From Phoronis australis (Eukaryota; Phoronida; Phoronidae), in assembly GCA_002633005.1 (NCBI GenBank), contig NMRA01000081.1, positions 757,501 through 789,973 on the forward strand: a stretch of 32,473 nucleotides of DNA. The letters run 5' to 3'. The position numbers and the translations under genes were made by a program. The notes below the pieces were generated by a model. That model saw nothing but the letters and a program-made list of their open reading frames with translations, was not told the origin of the DNA and did not search any database. Below are positions 1 to 8,989 of the stretch, piece by piece (the first letter of the stretch is position 1; each line of letters starts with the position of its first letter).

Positions 1-109
1 GTCAACCGTCCTCTACATAGTAAGCATATACATGCCAATTTTTACAATCATCCTTTGAGCGGTTTGGTGTATAGAGGGGTGGACGCACAAAAACAGACTC
101 GAAAACACT

Positions 110-412
110 AAAAATGGCCACTAGGTGGCGCAAACTATGTCGAATCCATCTGAAAACGGCAGGATAGCGTCATCTCACTAATAGGTGCCTACACACCAAA
201 TTTCATAAAATTCCGTTCAGGACTTTTGAAGATACGAAGGTAAAAAACTAAAATTGCCACTAGGGGACACACCGGTAGTCGGATCCGTCCGAAAGTTCGC
301 ACATGCCGTCCCATTCATGAATGGAACATATGTGCCAAATTTCATGAACGTATGTCAAAGGGTTTTGGAGATAAAGCAGCGGACGCCGGACGCCGCCTGG
401 ACGGACGGACGG
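110..412. repeat. Diverged tandem duplication, about 139-bp unit, with GGAC-rich tail
   Basis: Two related units lie head to tail, starting near 110 and near 249. Each opens with AAAA(T/C)TGCCACTAGG-like sequence, then has a GTCGRATCCRTC block, then a CACCAAATTTCAT or GCCAAATTTCATG block, and closes with a TTTTGAAGATA or TTTTGGAGATA block. The second unit runs into a tail of GGACGCC and GGACGGAC repeats (about 380-412). This pattern is typical of interspersed repeats in invertebrates; I cannot name the family. Confidence 0.6.
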
Positions 413-1121
413 AGATGACGGCATAATGTGACCACATATAAATATGTGGGCGCATAAAAATGGTCAGTTAAGAAGTTCTATGACAAAGTGTGCAAGACTT
501 CATGAAGATTGACAATTAATGGTAAACATTCTTTACTTTGGGACAAAAATAATAGCAGAAATTGTGCCATATTTCTTTTTTTGCTCAAATGCTCCAAATT
601 TTACAAAATGTTGTTTGGTGATAGCTATGCCATACAAAACATGGTACAGGCAAAGTAAATTTATCTGAAAAGTAATTTTCGTTATTGAAATTTGACAAAA
701 CGAAATTTCAACTATCTGCCACATTGTGTTCCAAACTGAAGAATTTTTACCATACCCTTTAATAAAAAGCCACATCAAAAACCGCAAAGTACATTGAGGT
801 TCATGTGTCGGACCATGCTGCCATCTGGTGAGAAGATGGCAGACTACAAGGGAATCATTGTCTGGCAAGACAGGATAAAAAATAAGTGAAGACAACAAGA
901 CAAATCACAAATTTTGACCCAGATCTAGTATCTGTGATGAACAACGTCTATTGAAGTTACACAGAGCATTGTTGACAAGCCCATGCTCTTTTTGTTAACC
1001 ATTAATTAAGATATACATAAAAATATAATACAATAAAATTCAGCCTGGAAACTGTAGTGAGTATTATATTCAGGCTTTAGACAATAATGGGAGCATTAAA
1101 CAAAGGAAAGAGAACTTTTAT
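413..1121. other. AT-rich stretch without recognisable gene
   Basis: No protein similarity or splice-bounded exon is evident. A weak inverted pair built on ACCATTAATT occurs near 511-525 and 995-1010, which could be the ends of a small decayed element, but the match is too short to claim one. Confidence 0.5.
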
Positions 1122-1830
1122 TTGAATCACATGGAATTGTTTATTGTGGATTCCTCAAATACATGAGATAGCTCTTTTTTGGGCGTTGTTTCTTATAGAC
1201 CCTTTCCAGAGAACAGTTTGTCTGTCATGAGTCATCCGGTGTTCATGGCGGCACAATTGCTGACTTTAAGTCAGTTTTAGCCGGTACCTCGAATATCTAA
1301 TATGAGCTTAATGTTTCAATGGCATACAGAGGTTGAGATTTTTGAGGATTTCTGGTGGGCACAACCCAAAGTGTATTTTGTTTGTCACAGGACATTTAGT
1401 GACCAGTGACATGTATTCAATCACATGGAATTGGTTTTGTGTTACCTCAAATGTATAAGCTAACTCATTTTGAGAGGCCTGTATGGGTTTCTGGCGGACC
1501 CTTTCCAGAGTGCAATTTGGCATGGGTCATTCAGTGTTCAGTGCGGTATTATTGTTCATGTTAAACCAGTTTTAGCTGGTACCTCGAATATCTAATCTAG
1601 GTCAAATTTCAATGGCATACCGGGGTTGACATTTTGGGGATTTCTGGTGGGCACATCCCAAAGTGTATTTTGTACCATAGGGCATTTAGTGATTAGTGAC
1701 ATGTATTGAATCATACGGAATTGGTTATTTGTAGTACCTCTAATGTATAAGCTAACTCATTTTTTGGTTTCTGCCGGACCCATTCCAGAGTACAATTTGT
1801 CTTTCATGGGTCATTCGGTGTTCAGTGCGA
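1122..1830 (+). repeat. Tandem repeat, about 292-bp unit, 2.4 copies
   Basis: Copies start at about 1122, 1416 and 1706, each with TTGAATCACATGGAATTG or a close variant. Shared landmarks recur in order: an ACCTCAAATGTATAAGC-like block, GACCCTTTCCAGAG, GTCATTCGGTGTTCA, TTTTAGCYGGTACCTCGAA, GGATTTCTGGTGGGCACA and AAAGTGTATTTTG. The third copy stops after the GTCATTCGGTGTTCAGTGCG block. There is no long shared reading frame, so this looks like a satellite or a repeat inside an element, not a coding repeat. Confidence 0.85.
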
Positions 1831-1871
1831 GTAGTATAGTAAGAGGTTTAGGAGTCTTATTTTGAGGGTCT

Positions 1872-1992
1872 CGGTCAAAGGTCATCCATGTGAAAGGAAA
1901 AGGTCAAAGGTCACGTGGGATAACTGCAATCGGAAGGGACACCATAAGCCTACTGGACGGATGTGTCAATGACGTCACACCTCATGACGTAA
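1872..1992 (+). promoter_or_regulatory. Cluster of DR1, E-box and CRE-like motifs
   Basis: Two direct repeats of the nuclear-receptor half-site with one-base spacing are visible: CGGTCAAAGGTCA at 1872-1884 and a perfect AGGTCAAAGGTCA at 1901-1913. A CACGTG E-box overlaps the second (1912-1917). A perfect palindromic CRE, TGACGTCA, is at 1970-1977, and a CRE-like TGACGTAA at 1985-1992 lies in the end of the adjacent fold-back element. DR1 is the known site for RXR/HNF4/PPAR-type receptors. Repeated AGGTCA tracts also occur in invertebrate repeats, so function is not shown. Confidence 0.4.
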
Positions 1993-2198
1993 TGAGTGTA
2001 ATGAGTCTCGTTAGAGAGGCACCTCGATGCTCGTTTCTGCGGCTCCTCGCAACGGATTGAGAATCGAAACAAAAGAGGGATGCTGAATAAGAACAAATTT
2101 TAAACTTATTTTGTGTGCGCCAAGTGTCGTCGTTGTATATTGTTTGTTCTGTCTCATATATCAAAAACAAAGGCGTATACAAAAGGGGATAACCACCC

Positions 2199-2299
2199 AA
2201 CTCAACAACAGATGTCGCGTGAAGTCTAACCCAGGACCCGACGGTACTAAGCGAATCCTACTCATAATACTAATAATAAGAGCCAACCAACTAACATAG
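2199..2299 (+). pseudogene. Trace of a LINE 5' region with 2A-like NPGPD motif
   Basis: The loop of the fold-back element encodes a short frame ending in VKSNPGPD; the NPGPD codons are at 2228-2242. Many CR1/L2-type LINEs of marine invertebrates carry a 2A-like NPGP motif at the start of their long ORF, which is the basis of this call. The acidic residues usual before the motif are not present here, and the frame closes at 2299. It could also be chance; the codon-level match around NPGPD is the only evidence. Confidence 0.3.
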
Positions 2300-2695
2300 A
2301 ACATAAAACCGATAGCATTTAATCGTGTATTAATAACAAAACCAACACTACAAATATCATCATTCGAATATAAAATCATCAAGACGTTCAGAAAAGAAGT
2401 CTATAGCAAATTTATCAAATGTCCAAATTATAGGTTCAGAGGTCCAGTGGTGACGCTGTCGTCGAACACTCGTCGTTTGGGATAAAAGTAGGTGAACGCG
2501 CACCTCTCATGCAGGTAGGTATACATAGTGTTATCACCGCCTAACCGGAATCCTTTGTTTTTGATATATGAGACAGAACAAACAATATACAACGACGACA
2601 CTTGGCGCACACGAAATAAGTTTTGTTCTTATTCAGCATCCCTCTTTTGTTTCGATTCTCGATCAGTTGCTAAGAGCCGCAAAACAGGCATTGAA

Positions 2696-2755
2696 GTGCC
2701 TCTCTAACGGGTGCCTCTCTAACGGGTGCCTCTCTAACGGGTGCCTCTCTAACGG
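2696..2755 (+). repeat. Exact 4 x 15-bp tandem repeat in right arm of fold-back element
   Basis: The unit GTGCCTCTCTAACGG is repeated four times without change at 2696, 2711, 2726 and 2741. The left arm contains this block once, in inverted orientation (around 2012-2025), so the expansion happened in one arm after or during formation of the element. Confidence 0.95.
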
Positions 2756-2784
2756 GTCCAATTAAACCTATTACGTCATGAGGT

Positions 2785-3240
2785 CTAAATTTCAAGGAGT
2801 TGGGAAATTGTACTCTCCTGATAGAAAGCCAAACTGTATTGGGTATATGAGATTGTGTGAGATGAAATGTCCAAGGAGAGTGATAGGGCAAAAATTTGAC
2901 ACTTCTGATTTGCAGTCCTTCTTGTGAAGTGGTGCCATTATTCCCAACTTCCAATCAGAAGGATAATGGCCTGAAAAGAGAATTTTATTGAATAGTTTTG
3001 TGAGAGGTACAGATAATTCTTCAGCTATCAATTTTATCATTTCATTTCTTATAAGTTCTGAACCAATATCTTCAAGAAGTTTTCTAACTTCTGCAGTAGT
3101 AGTTTGTAGATCCGTGATTTGTTCATTGCACTTAATTGATAGTTGAGGGACAGCGTCTTGATTAGTCGGATTCATGTTGTCTTTATAAAATATTCTAGAA
3201 ATAATGTGCATTTTTCTGATGTTTTATCAGCATGTTTATT
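2785..3240 (-). pseudogene. LINE reverse transcriptase fragment (minus strand), proximal part
   Basis: The minus strand of 3211-2792 encodes 139 residues typical of the region before and at the start of a non-LTR retrotransposon reverse transcriptase. It shows EVRKLLEDIGSEL, then AEELSVPLTKLFN, then WKLGIMAPLHKKD (the usual W-K-x-I-x-PLHKK), then a decayed NFCPITLLG in place of NYRPISLL, and finally YPIQFGFLSG in place of the QFGFR motif. The catalytic palm (DFxKAFD and YADD) is missing: the fold-back element starts immediately downstream. Upstream sequence of the same LINE resumes at 5472 beyond the inserted plus-strand LINE. The CR1/L2-like clade is my best guess. This is a dead copy. Confidence 0.8.
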
Positions 3241-3290
3241 AAGGTCTTTAGAAGAGATATGAGGAAACACGTTATTTTTTCATTTTTTTC

Positions 3291-5390
3291 TGCAGTAATT
3301 GCGGAACGCATAAAGTCTGCGCTAGGGAAAATTATTCATGAGGATCAGAGTGGCTACATCACGGGAAGGAACTTGGCTGATAACATTCGTGTGCTATACG
3401 ATCTGTTCTATTATACCCAGAAGATCCAAATACCTGGGCTACTAATTCTTATAGATTTTGAAAAAGCTTTTGACTCTTTGTCTTGGAGTTTTATTGAAAA
3501 AGCTTTATCTTTTTTAATTTTGGGTGGTTAATTAAGAGATGGGTCAAAGTTTTTTACAAAAGTATCAAATCGTGTTATCGTAATGGCCAACCTTCTTGTT
3601 GGTTTACTATACAGAGAGGAGTCAGACAAGGTGACTCATTATCTTATCTGCTTGCTATTTGTGCAGAAATTCTGACTCTCATGATCAGACACAACAAAAA
3701 AATAAATGGAATCAAAATCATTGATCGTGAGTACTTACTAACTCAATATGCTGATGACACTTCTATCATTTACATGGCTTGGAGATGTCTTTACGGTCTA
3801 CTTTATATGTTCTAAATTTGTTTGCTCATTTCTCCGGCCTTAGGGTCAAAATTTGAAAAAAACAATAGCCATTTGGTTTGGTTTGGTTTGGTTGTATGGC
3901 TATTAGTACAGTGCTGAAAAAAATTCTGTTAGAGAACAGTTATCATGGACCAAAACAAATTTCATGTTCTTGGGGATTAATTTCCAAGTCAGCTTACATG
4001 ATATAGCACACCAGAATTACTTGGCGAAAATGAAAGATATTGAATTAATTTTGAAAAATTAGTCCAAAAGAATTTTGCCGCCTTTCGGGAGGATTACGGT
4101 AAAATGAAGGCGCTTGTGGTTTCAAAAATTGTACATCTTCTGATATCCTTGCCACAGCCATCGAAACATATTCTAGAAAAACTGAACTCAATGTTTTTTG
4201 AATTCCTCTGGCAAGGTCGCAGTGACAAAATAAAGCACTCCCGAGCTGTTTGTAATTATAATGAAGGAGGTATTAGAATGATTAACATATTTTCGTTCTG
4301 TAAGGCTTTAAAGATTAACATGTTAACAAAATTTGTAAACGGTCGGTCTAAAACGGTCCGTTTGTTTCACTTGATTTTTCCTGAAATTAGAAATTACACC
4401 AAGCATGGAGTTGACTTTCTTAAGATAAATTTGCCTAATACTGACAATCACTTTTGTAAAGATTTTGTTGAATGTGTAATCTCCTTTGGAAATTGTTTGA
4501 AGATCAAAAATCAGACAGATTTCCTTAACCAACCTTTATGGTTTAGCAGTTACCTGCAGGTCGGGGCAAAACGTATTTTCTACAGGAACTGGTTCCATGG
4601 AGGCATAGTCTTTATAAAGGACTTGTTTTACCCAGACGGTAATATTTTGAACTATAGATTTATTGTGGATGTTTTAGGTATTAAAACGAACTTTATGGAG
4701 AATAACAGTCTAATTTCAGTGATATTTAATTACCAACAGAAATGTGCTATTGATAGTTCTTAGTTTTGATGCATATTGTCCTGTTATGCCAACAATTTTA
4801 ATGAAACTGAAAAGTGGTGGGAGAGGGTTTCAACATATTTGTACTCAATTAAATTATAGTTCCGAATTCTCAAAAGCGGAGTCAAAATGGGCCAAAGAAC
4901 GTAACGTAAATACAAATAATTTTTCATGGGAAGATGTTTATTCCCTTCTATATAATACAACAAGAGACCCAAAAATTAGGTGGCTTGAGTTCAGACTCTT
5001 GACGAGAATTTTGACAACTTAACTCATTTTTAAAAATAATTCAAGTTATGGATGACGACTCTTGTTCCTTTTGTGAACAATCGAAAGAGACTTTGAAACA
5101 CTCATTTTGGGAATGTGAAACAGTAAATTCATTTTGGACAAAAGTTAATAATGAAAACAAAGTAAATCCCCAGTGTGTCGGCACTCTCTCCTGCAACAAT
5201 GCCAATTTTGGCTTTTTTTTATAAAGGAAAATTTTAAAAATATGGTTTTATTATAGGATAAACAGTTTATTTACACCCAAAAGTTCAGATCAAAAAGATT
5301 AAGTAATATAGTGCTCATAAGGATTTGAATTTAGAATTTGTACAAAAAAGATGGTGTAACTTTGAAACTGTTTTTCTTAGTAGTCAAGAG
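3291..5390 (+). pseudogene. L1-like reverse transcriptase, frameshifted
   Basis: Read across several frames, this is the RT and C-terminal part of an L1-like LINE ORF2. In order: AERIKSALGKIIHEDQSGY, IDFEKAFDSLSW with the first catalytic Asp at 3454-3456, a frameshift near 3525, GVRQGDSLS (3621-3638), QYADDTS with the catalytic YADD at 3747-3758, a stop then FEKTIAIWFG near 3850-3885, NFMFLGINF (3960s), a long open stretch from 4104 with LEKLNSMFFEFLWQGRSDK and YNEGGIRMINIFSF, and a CCHC-like CSFCEQSKETLKHSFWEC (about 5062-5115). A tail with KQFIY is still legible near 5260. All catalytic aspartates survive, but at least three frameshifts or stops break the frame. Confidence 0.88.
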
Positions 5391-5406
5391 GATTAGGTGT
5401 GGGATA

Positions 5407-5422
5407 TGTGTGTGTGTGTGTG
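5407..5422 (+). repeat. (TG)8 microsatellite in LINE 3' region
   Basis: A pure TG dinucleotide run lies between the last LINE coding remnants and the AATAAA at the LINE end. Simple-repeat tails are common at LINE 3' ends. Confidence 0.8.
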
Positions 5423-5471
5423 GTGTTCTTGTCTTTTTTGTGTTATTGTGAATGTTCTCAATGCCAATAAA

Positions 5472-5700
5472 CATGTTATTGACTGATGCAGAATAACCTC
5501 TTATTTTGTAAACAATTCTCCAGCACTCCTTAGAGTTTTGTAGACACCTCTTTAATGCTTTGAATAAGGCCAGTATTGTAATCATGTTTGTATTTTTTAA
5601 TATATTTTCTGCATGTTTTGACTGTTCATTGTACTAATTAAAATGAAGAGGGTTACCAGATTGTTTGTAGGGCCTGTATAATTTAGTGTTTGTTTTATTT
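5472..5700 (-). pseudogene. LINE fragment (minus strand), distal part split off by the inserted LINE
   Basis: The minus strand from about 5640 to 5472 encodes KYKHDYNTGLIQ in one frame and ALKRCLQNSKECWRIVYKIR in another. This is the basic and aromatic stretch (LKxxxxxNxKExWxxxxKxR) that precedes the RT domain in CR1/L2-type LINEs. In such LINEs it is followed some tens of residues later by the FYKDNMN...EVRKLLEDIG region, which here is found at 3211 and below. Removing 3241-5471 brings the two parts together in the right order and orientation. Stops and a frameshift are present. The upstream limit is uncertain. Confidence 0.6.
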
Positions 5701-6498
5701 GAACTGCAAACTATTGATTGTTTTTGGTAGTAACTACTTCGAATTTGGATGGAAGGTTTTTCTCTAGGACGTAAGGGAGTTCTTTATTGAATCAATATAC
5801 TACAGTATCAATACTGTCTCCACTGTGAATTGCATACCAATCACGGTTGTTTTAAGTCGTGCGCATGTGCTCTCAACCAAATATCAATAAAATTGCAGAT
5901 TTTAACATAAGAAAAATGTACATTTTCTGAAAGCAAAAAGCCTGCAGGAGTTGGTTTTCCACTACAACAATCTGTCATGTGACCCTGTCTTTTCAGCAAA
6001 ATTTAACAAAAAAGTGTACAATCACAGCAAAATGCCGGTATCAATAACATGGTCAAACTTCATTTCATTTAAATGATTAAGATGAAATCTCAAAAATGCT
6101 GTTACAGAATAAAATTTTGTGTCCATTTTAGGCAAGTTCTCAATTTTATTAAAATCGTAGAAGTCTTATGTTTGGTTCACCCTCGCGTAAATGTGAATCA
6201 ATTCAAAAACTATTTCTTAAAGGATTTTAGAGAAAAGGGCAGAAAGCAAAGCGATCCTTACTTCTGAGATATGACATATGACAAATTTGAAAATTTTACT
6301 AGGGTCCTACAAAACTTTAAATAACTTGCCGTTTCTTGCAAAATTGGGTGCTCCTATAATATGAGGTGTTACGAACAATTAACTTGCCTGTAGTAGCCTG
6401 AACGTTTATTTAGTATACTTTGAACTGTTTACAAAAACTAAACTGATATTATCCTTCAAACAAGAATACCCGCTTCATTAATGGATAGTCCCAAAGAC
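5701..6498. other. AT-rich stretch without recognisable gene
   Basis: Only short frames without recognisable domains are seen, including a 64-residue plus-strand frame at 6073-6267 with no family resemblance. No repeat structure is obvious. It may be the rest of the decayed minus-strand LINE, whose 5' part would lie here. Confidence 0.45.
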
Positions 6499-6938
6499 TA
6501 AAGCCCCTGTCACACCAGAGGCGTGGTGCCACAACGGTTTTGGTCAAAACAGCCATCACTGTAGTGACACTGCCAGTAGTGTTTCATAGTTTTCTCCTAC
6601 CCGTCACACATGTACTTTTCTTCACGGTGCTACTGAGAAGCAGTGTCACTGAGGACATGGCGATCTCATTGAGTTACCACTATGGATTGATGGTGGTGCC
6701 ACGGCGATCATTGGCGGCAGGACTGCAGTGTTGGCGGCAGCACTACGGGGCCAGTGAGGTACCACTTCGTGAATGGCGGTACTACTGCCGTGCTACTGCG
6801 GGGGTGCTGTGGCAGCCATTTTCGCTCCTGCTGAGGACGTTGCTACTGTTCATACCCTTATTAATGTTGATATATTATTACTGTTACAATCACTTAGTGA
6901 CGCTGGCGAAACATGCTACAGCAGGGCGGATTGTCGGG

Positions 6939-7172
6939 GTGAGGAAAGCCAGCAAGAAGACACCTACTCTAACACCAGCAGATGATGAGTCTTAACATGA
7001 TGAGCATGCTGATTATGCTGCTGGTGCTAACCACCAGTCCGTAGCCAGCCAACCAAAGAATAAAAAAGTCCGTGTTGATCTGAATGAGAAGGAGGCCATG
7101 GCGGACTGGCTAGGTGACCATCCGGAGCTTTATAACAAGAAGCTCAATGCTCATAAAGATAACGTGAAGTAG
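6939..7172 (+). pseudogene. Harbinger MADF-domain protein remnant
   Basis: One reading frame interrupted by TAA (6993-6995) gives ...TPADDES, stop, then HDEHADYAAGANHQ, KNKKVRVDLNEKEAMADWLG and DHPELYNKKLNAHKDNVK, ending at a TAG (7170-7172). The W-L-x-x-H-P-x-L-Y-N-K...Y/H-K-D pattern is the N-terminal half of a MADF (Myb/SANT-like in ADF1) domain, the DNA-binding second protein of PIF/Harbinger elements. There it brings the transposase to the nucleus and to the transposon ends. The second half of the domain and the rest of the protein are missing. The true N-terminus is not determined. Confidence 0.75.
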
Positions 7173-7261
7173 GACTCGGCGTGAGCTGAGCAAGCAGCCA
7201 GACTTGATAAGCCAGTAGCGTTCCTGCTGGTACGGTATCGCGCATCAGACATCTATCCATC

Positions 7262-7860
7262 CACCAACATCTATCCAGAGGAATTGGTAATCGGCGTCAA
7301 CAAGCCCCATCAACACCACTGAATAGAACCCTCTTTAATTGTGGAACAAGCTTCCACTGGTGAGCGGCTTGCAAATTGCAACATGCTTCCCATCCTTAAC
7401 CCCACAGGCATAGGGAATGTTCCAACGCTGCTACAGCTTTCAATTTGTCTCGGGTTGTAGAGCACTGCATCACCTCGTCTTTAAACGCTTCAATGATGAC
7501 CTGGCAGACTTCTTTGACCAGCACAGATAGTGTGTTTGCTGGGATCCGGAAATCGAACTTCATGCTCGCGTATGCGTCTCCACAGGTTAGGTGGCAAAAA
7601 GTTGCAGCCAAGGCCTTTTTGTGGTTGGTATCCTTCTTCGTGATACATGGTCCAACACTGGCAAGTAGCTCATCAAACATCTTGGGCTGAATCTAGCTGA
7701 GAAAATTCTGGAACGAGGCTGGATCCTTTTTTCTGAGCTCGGTTGTACAGAAGTCAAACTGCTCACGTCTTGCATCGCCCAGCCAAGGTCTCACCCAGCA
7801 TCTTCTTCGTCTTGCTTGTCTTCTTCTTTACATCAGGGCAATCACTGCTAGCTTATCTCC
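7262..7860 (-). pseudogene. PIF/Harbinger DDE transposase remnant
   Basis: Reading the minus strand from 7860 down: an Arg-rich stretch (RRRQARRRR), CWVRPWLGDARREQFD, ELRKKDPASFQNFL, a stop codon, MFDELLASVGPCITKKDTN, HLTCGDAYASMKFDFRIP, TLSVLVKEVCQVI, then after a frameshift [24 protein letters not shown], stop, RGFYSVVLMGLVDADYQF and LWIDVGG. This is the order found in Harbinger transposases (DDE_Tnp_4): helix-turn-helix region, then DDE core. The first Asp (KDGKHVAI) and second Asp (VDADY) are visible; the C-terminal part with the third acidic residue is deleted. It lies convergent to the MADF remnant. It cannot be functional. Confidence 0.88.
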
Positions 7861-8587
7861 TGCCTGCTGTTGCTGCACATGCAGCAACTGGTGTACAACG
7901 ATCAAATTTCTGTTATTATCTGTCATTCTGTTTAGCTTTCAATACTGACTGTCGATCTGAACTGTTTAAAGATTTTTCGAACACTGAAAGTTAAGCAGAA
8001 AACTGAAGCTTTTATACTACAAAATAGGCCCACAGTAGCACTGTGCAAGCACCTTAGTGCAACCTCAGTGGAAACGCCAATGCCGTACAAGCACCTCAAT
8101 AACACTGCCGGCACCACCGTAAGATCGCCAAATTTTCTAAAATTCCTTACTGGCTACGTAGTGGTACCCTCATACCTGCAGTGCTCCCATGATAGCACCG
8201 CCATAACCGCAGTAGAACTGCCACCGGATCGCCATTCTACATTTTTGGTGATTGCACGGCGGTTGCACTGAGGAAGGACGGCGGTGATGGAGGTGCTTGT
8301 GTGGTCCTTGTACGGTGCCACTGTGGTCATGACGGTCTCGCAGCGATCCAACTGCGGATTGGCCCAACCCGCCGTGGCATAGCGGAAGTTTTGAAGATGT
8401 TCAAATTTTCTGCCATGCCACAGCGAAGGTCCATGGTTTTGACAGTTTTCTGCAGTGGTACGACGATCAATGGCGGAGCCACTGCCGAACCACGGCGATC
8501 ATGGCGGTGCCACTGGGGTTTACGCCGTACAAGTATCGCAGTGGCACCACACCTCCGGTGTGACGGGGGTATAATGTATTTGATGAC

Positions 8588-8936
8588 ATGTATGTAGCAC
8601 ATGCTTCCTGGCCACGTGCTTTCAACACCGGTCAAGTTTTTATTAGTCTTCGATTCACGATTTTCAAAGAAATTTGGATTCCTGTTGAGGGAGAAGATCT
8701 GTACAGGAAAGATACTATACAATCCCTTTGACAAGTACTCTGTGTCTGTTCTGAAAAGCCAGACCATATTGGGACACGTACCTCGAAAGATTAACAAAAC
8801 TTTTTCTTTCTTTTTGAAGCACGATGGAAGTTTGAAGTACATAGTCACGGCTAAATACCAACATAGCGGCGAGGCTCGTGGTCTACAAATTCCACGCACA
8901 ATGATTTTCTACAGGACTGTCAAATCTTATTGATAA
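8588..8936 (+). pseudogene. HIRAN-like domain reading frame, frameshifted
   Basis: From ATG 8588 one frame reads MYVAHASWPRAFNTGQVFIS, then FKEIWIPVEGEDLYRKDTI and stops. A second frame (open 8601-8933) takes over with NPFDKYSVSVLKSQTILGHV, then PRKINKTFSFFLKHDGSLKY, VTAKYQHSGEARGLQIP and a stop at 8934-8936. The order F-x-x-IWxPxxGExL, then NPxDxxxVxVxKxxxIxGHVPRxI, then FFLxxxGxxxxxVT, then GLxIP resembles HIRAN domains and the HIRAN-like proteins that are multicopy in many invertebrate genomes. HIRAN domains bind single-stranded 3' DNA ends in HLTF/Rad5. One frameshift near 8730 separates the halves. It starts just outside the Harbinger element. It could be a retrocopy or part of another mobile element. 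Confidence 0.6.
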
Positions 8937-8989
8937 ATTGAAGACGTTAGTGTAGAATTTTAGAACTGTAGGTAAGGCATATTTCGCAT

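Larger units (their letters stand above)
1979..2784. mobile_element. Fold-back DNA element with terminal inverted repeats of about 190-230 bp
   Basis: The left arm (1979-2173) and right arm (2552-2784) are inverted copies. Both ends read ACCTCATGACGTAAT inward and share, in order, the GTTAGAGAGGCAC block, an AGAATCGAAACAAAAGAGGG block, a GCGCCAAGTGTCGTCGTTG block and a TCATATATCAAAAACAAAGG block. The arms differ in the 15-bp block (one copy left, four right) and in a short stretch next to it. The 378-bp loop holds no intact gene, only a trace of a LINE-like NPGPD motif. No clear target-site duplication is visible (left flank TGACGTCAC, right flank CTAAATTTC), so the superfamily is open. The element sits at the left edge of the minus-strand LINE relic. 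Confidence 0.8.
3241..5471 (+). mobile_element. 5'-truncated L1-like LINE, inserted into a minus-strand LINE
   Basis: Recognisable LINE coding starts near 3291 and ends near 5390, followed by a (TG)n run and an AATAAA at 5465-5471. The flanks CATGTTTATT (3231-3240) and CATGTTATT (5472-5480) are a near-identical direct duplication, as expected for target-primed insertion. Sequence outside both flanks belongs to one minus-strand LINE, which supports the boundaries. The endonuclease ORF and the start of the RT domain are absent, as usual for 5' truncation. The 50 bp after the left boundary do not match the RT and may be rearranged. Confidence 0.8.
6502..8571. mobile_element. Internally deleted PIF/Harbinger DNA transposon
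   Basis: The ends are inverted: AGCCCCTGTCACACCAGAGG on the left and, on the other strand, ACCCCCGTCACACCGGAGG on the right, continuing as GTGTGGTGCCAC or GCGTGGTGCCAC. A three-base TAA flanks both sides (6499-6501 and 8572-8574), which fits the TWA duplication of Harbinger elements. Inside are two hallmark genes in convergent orientation, a MADF protein (plus, about 6939-7172) and a DDE transposase (minus, about 7860-7262). Both are broken and their 3' parts are lost at the junction near 7172-7262. Subterminal zones (6660-6830 and 8160-8540) are dense in GGCGATCATGGCGG and GGTGCCAC-type motifs, possibly transposase binding sites. Confidence 0.87.

Noticed and set aside
6540-6995. 151-residue plus-strand frame with hydrophobic stretches as a membrane protein
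   Set aside because: Most of it lies over the Harbinger end and its subterminal motif array; only the last part belongs to the MADF gene.
8327-8899. 190-residue minus-strand frame as a gene
   Set aside because: It crosses the Harbinger right end and is antisense to the HIRAN-like frame; no domain is visible.
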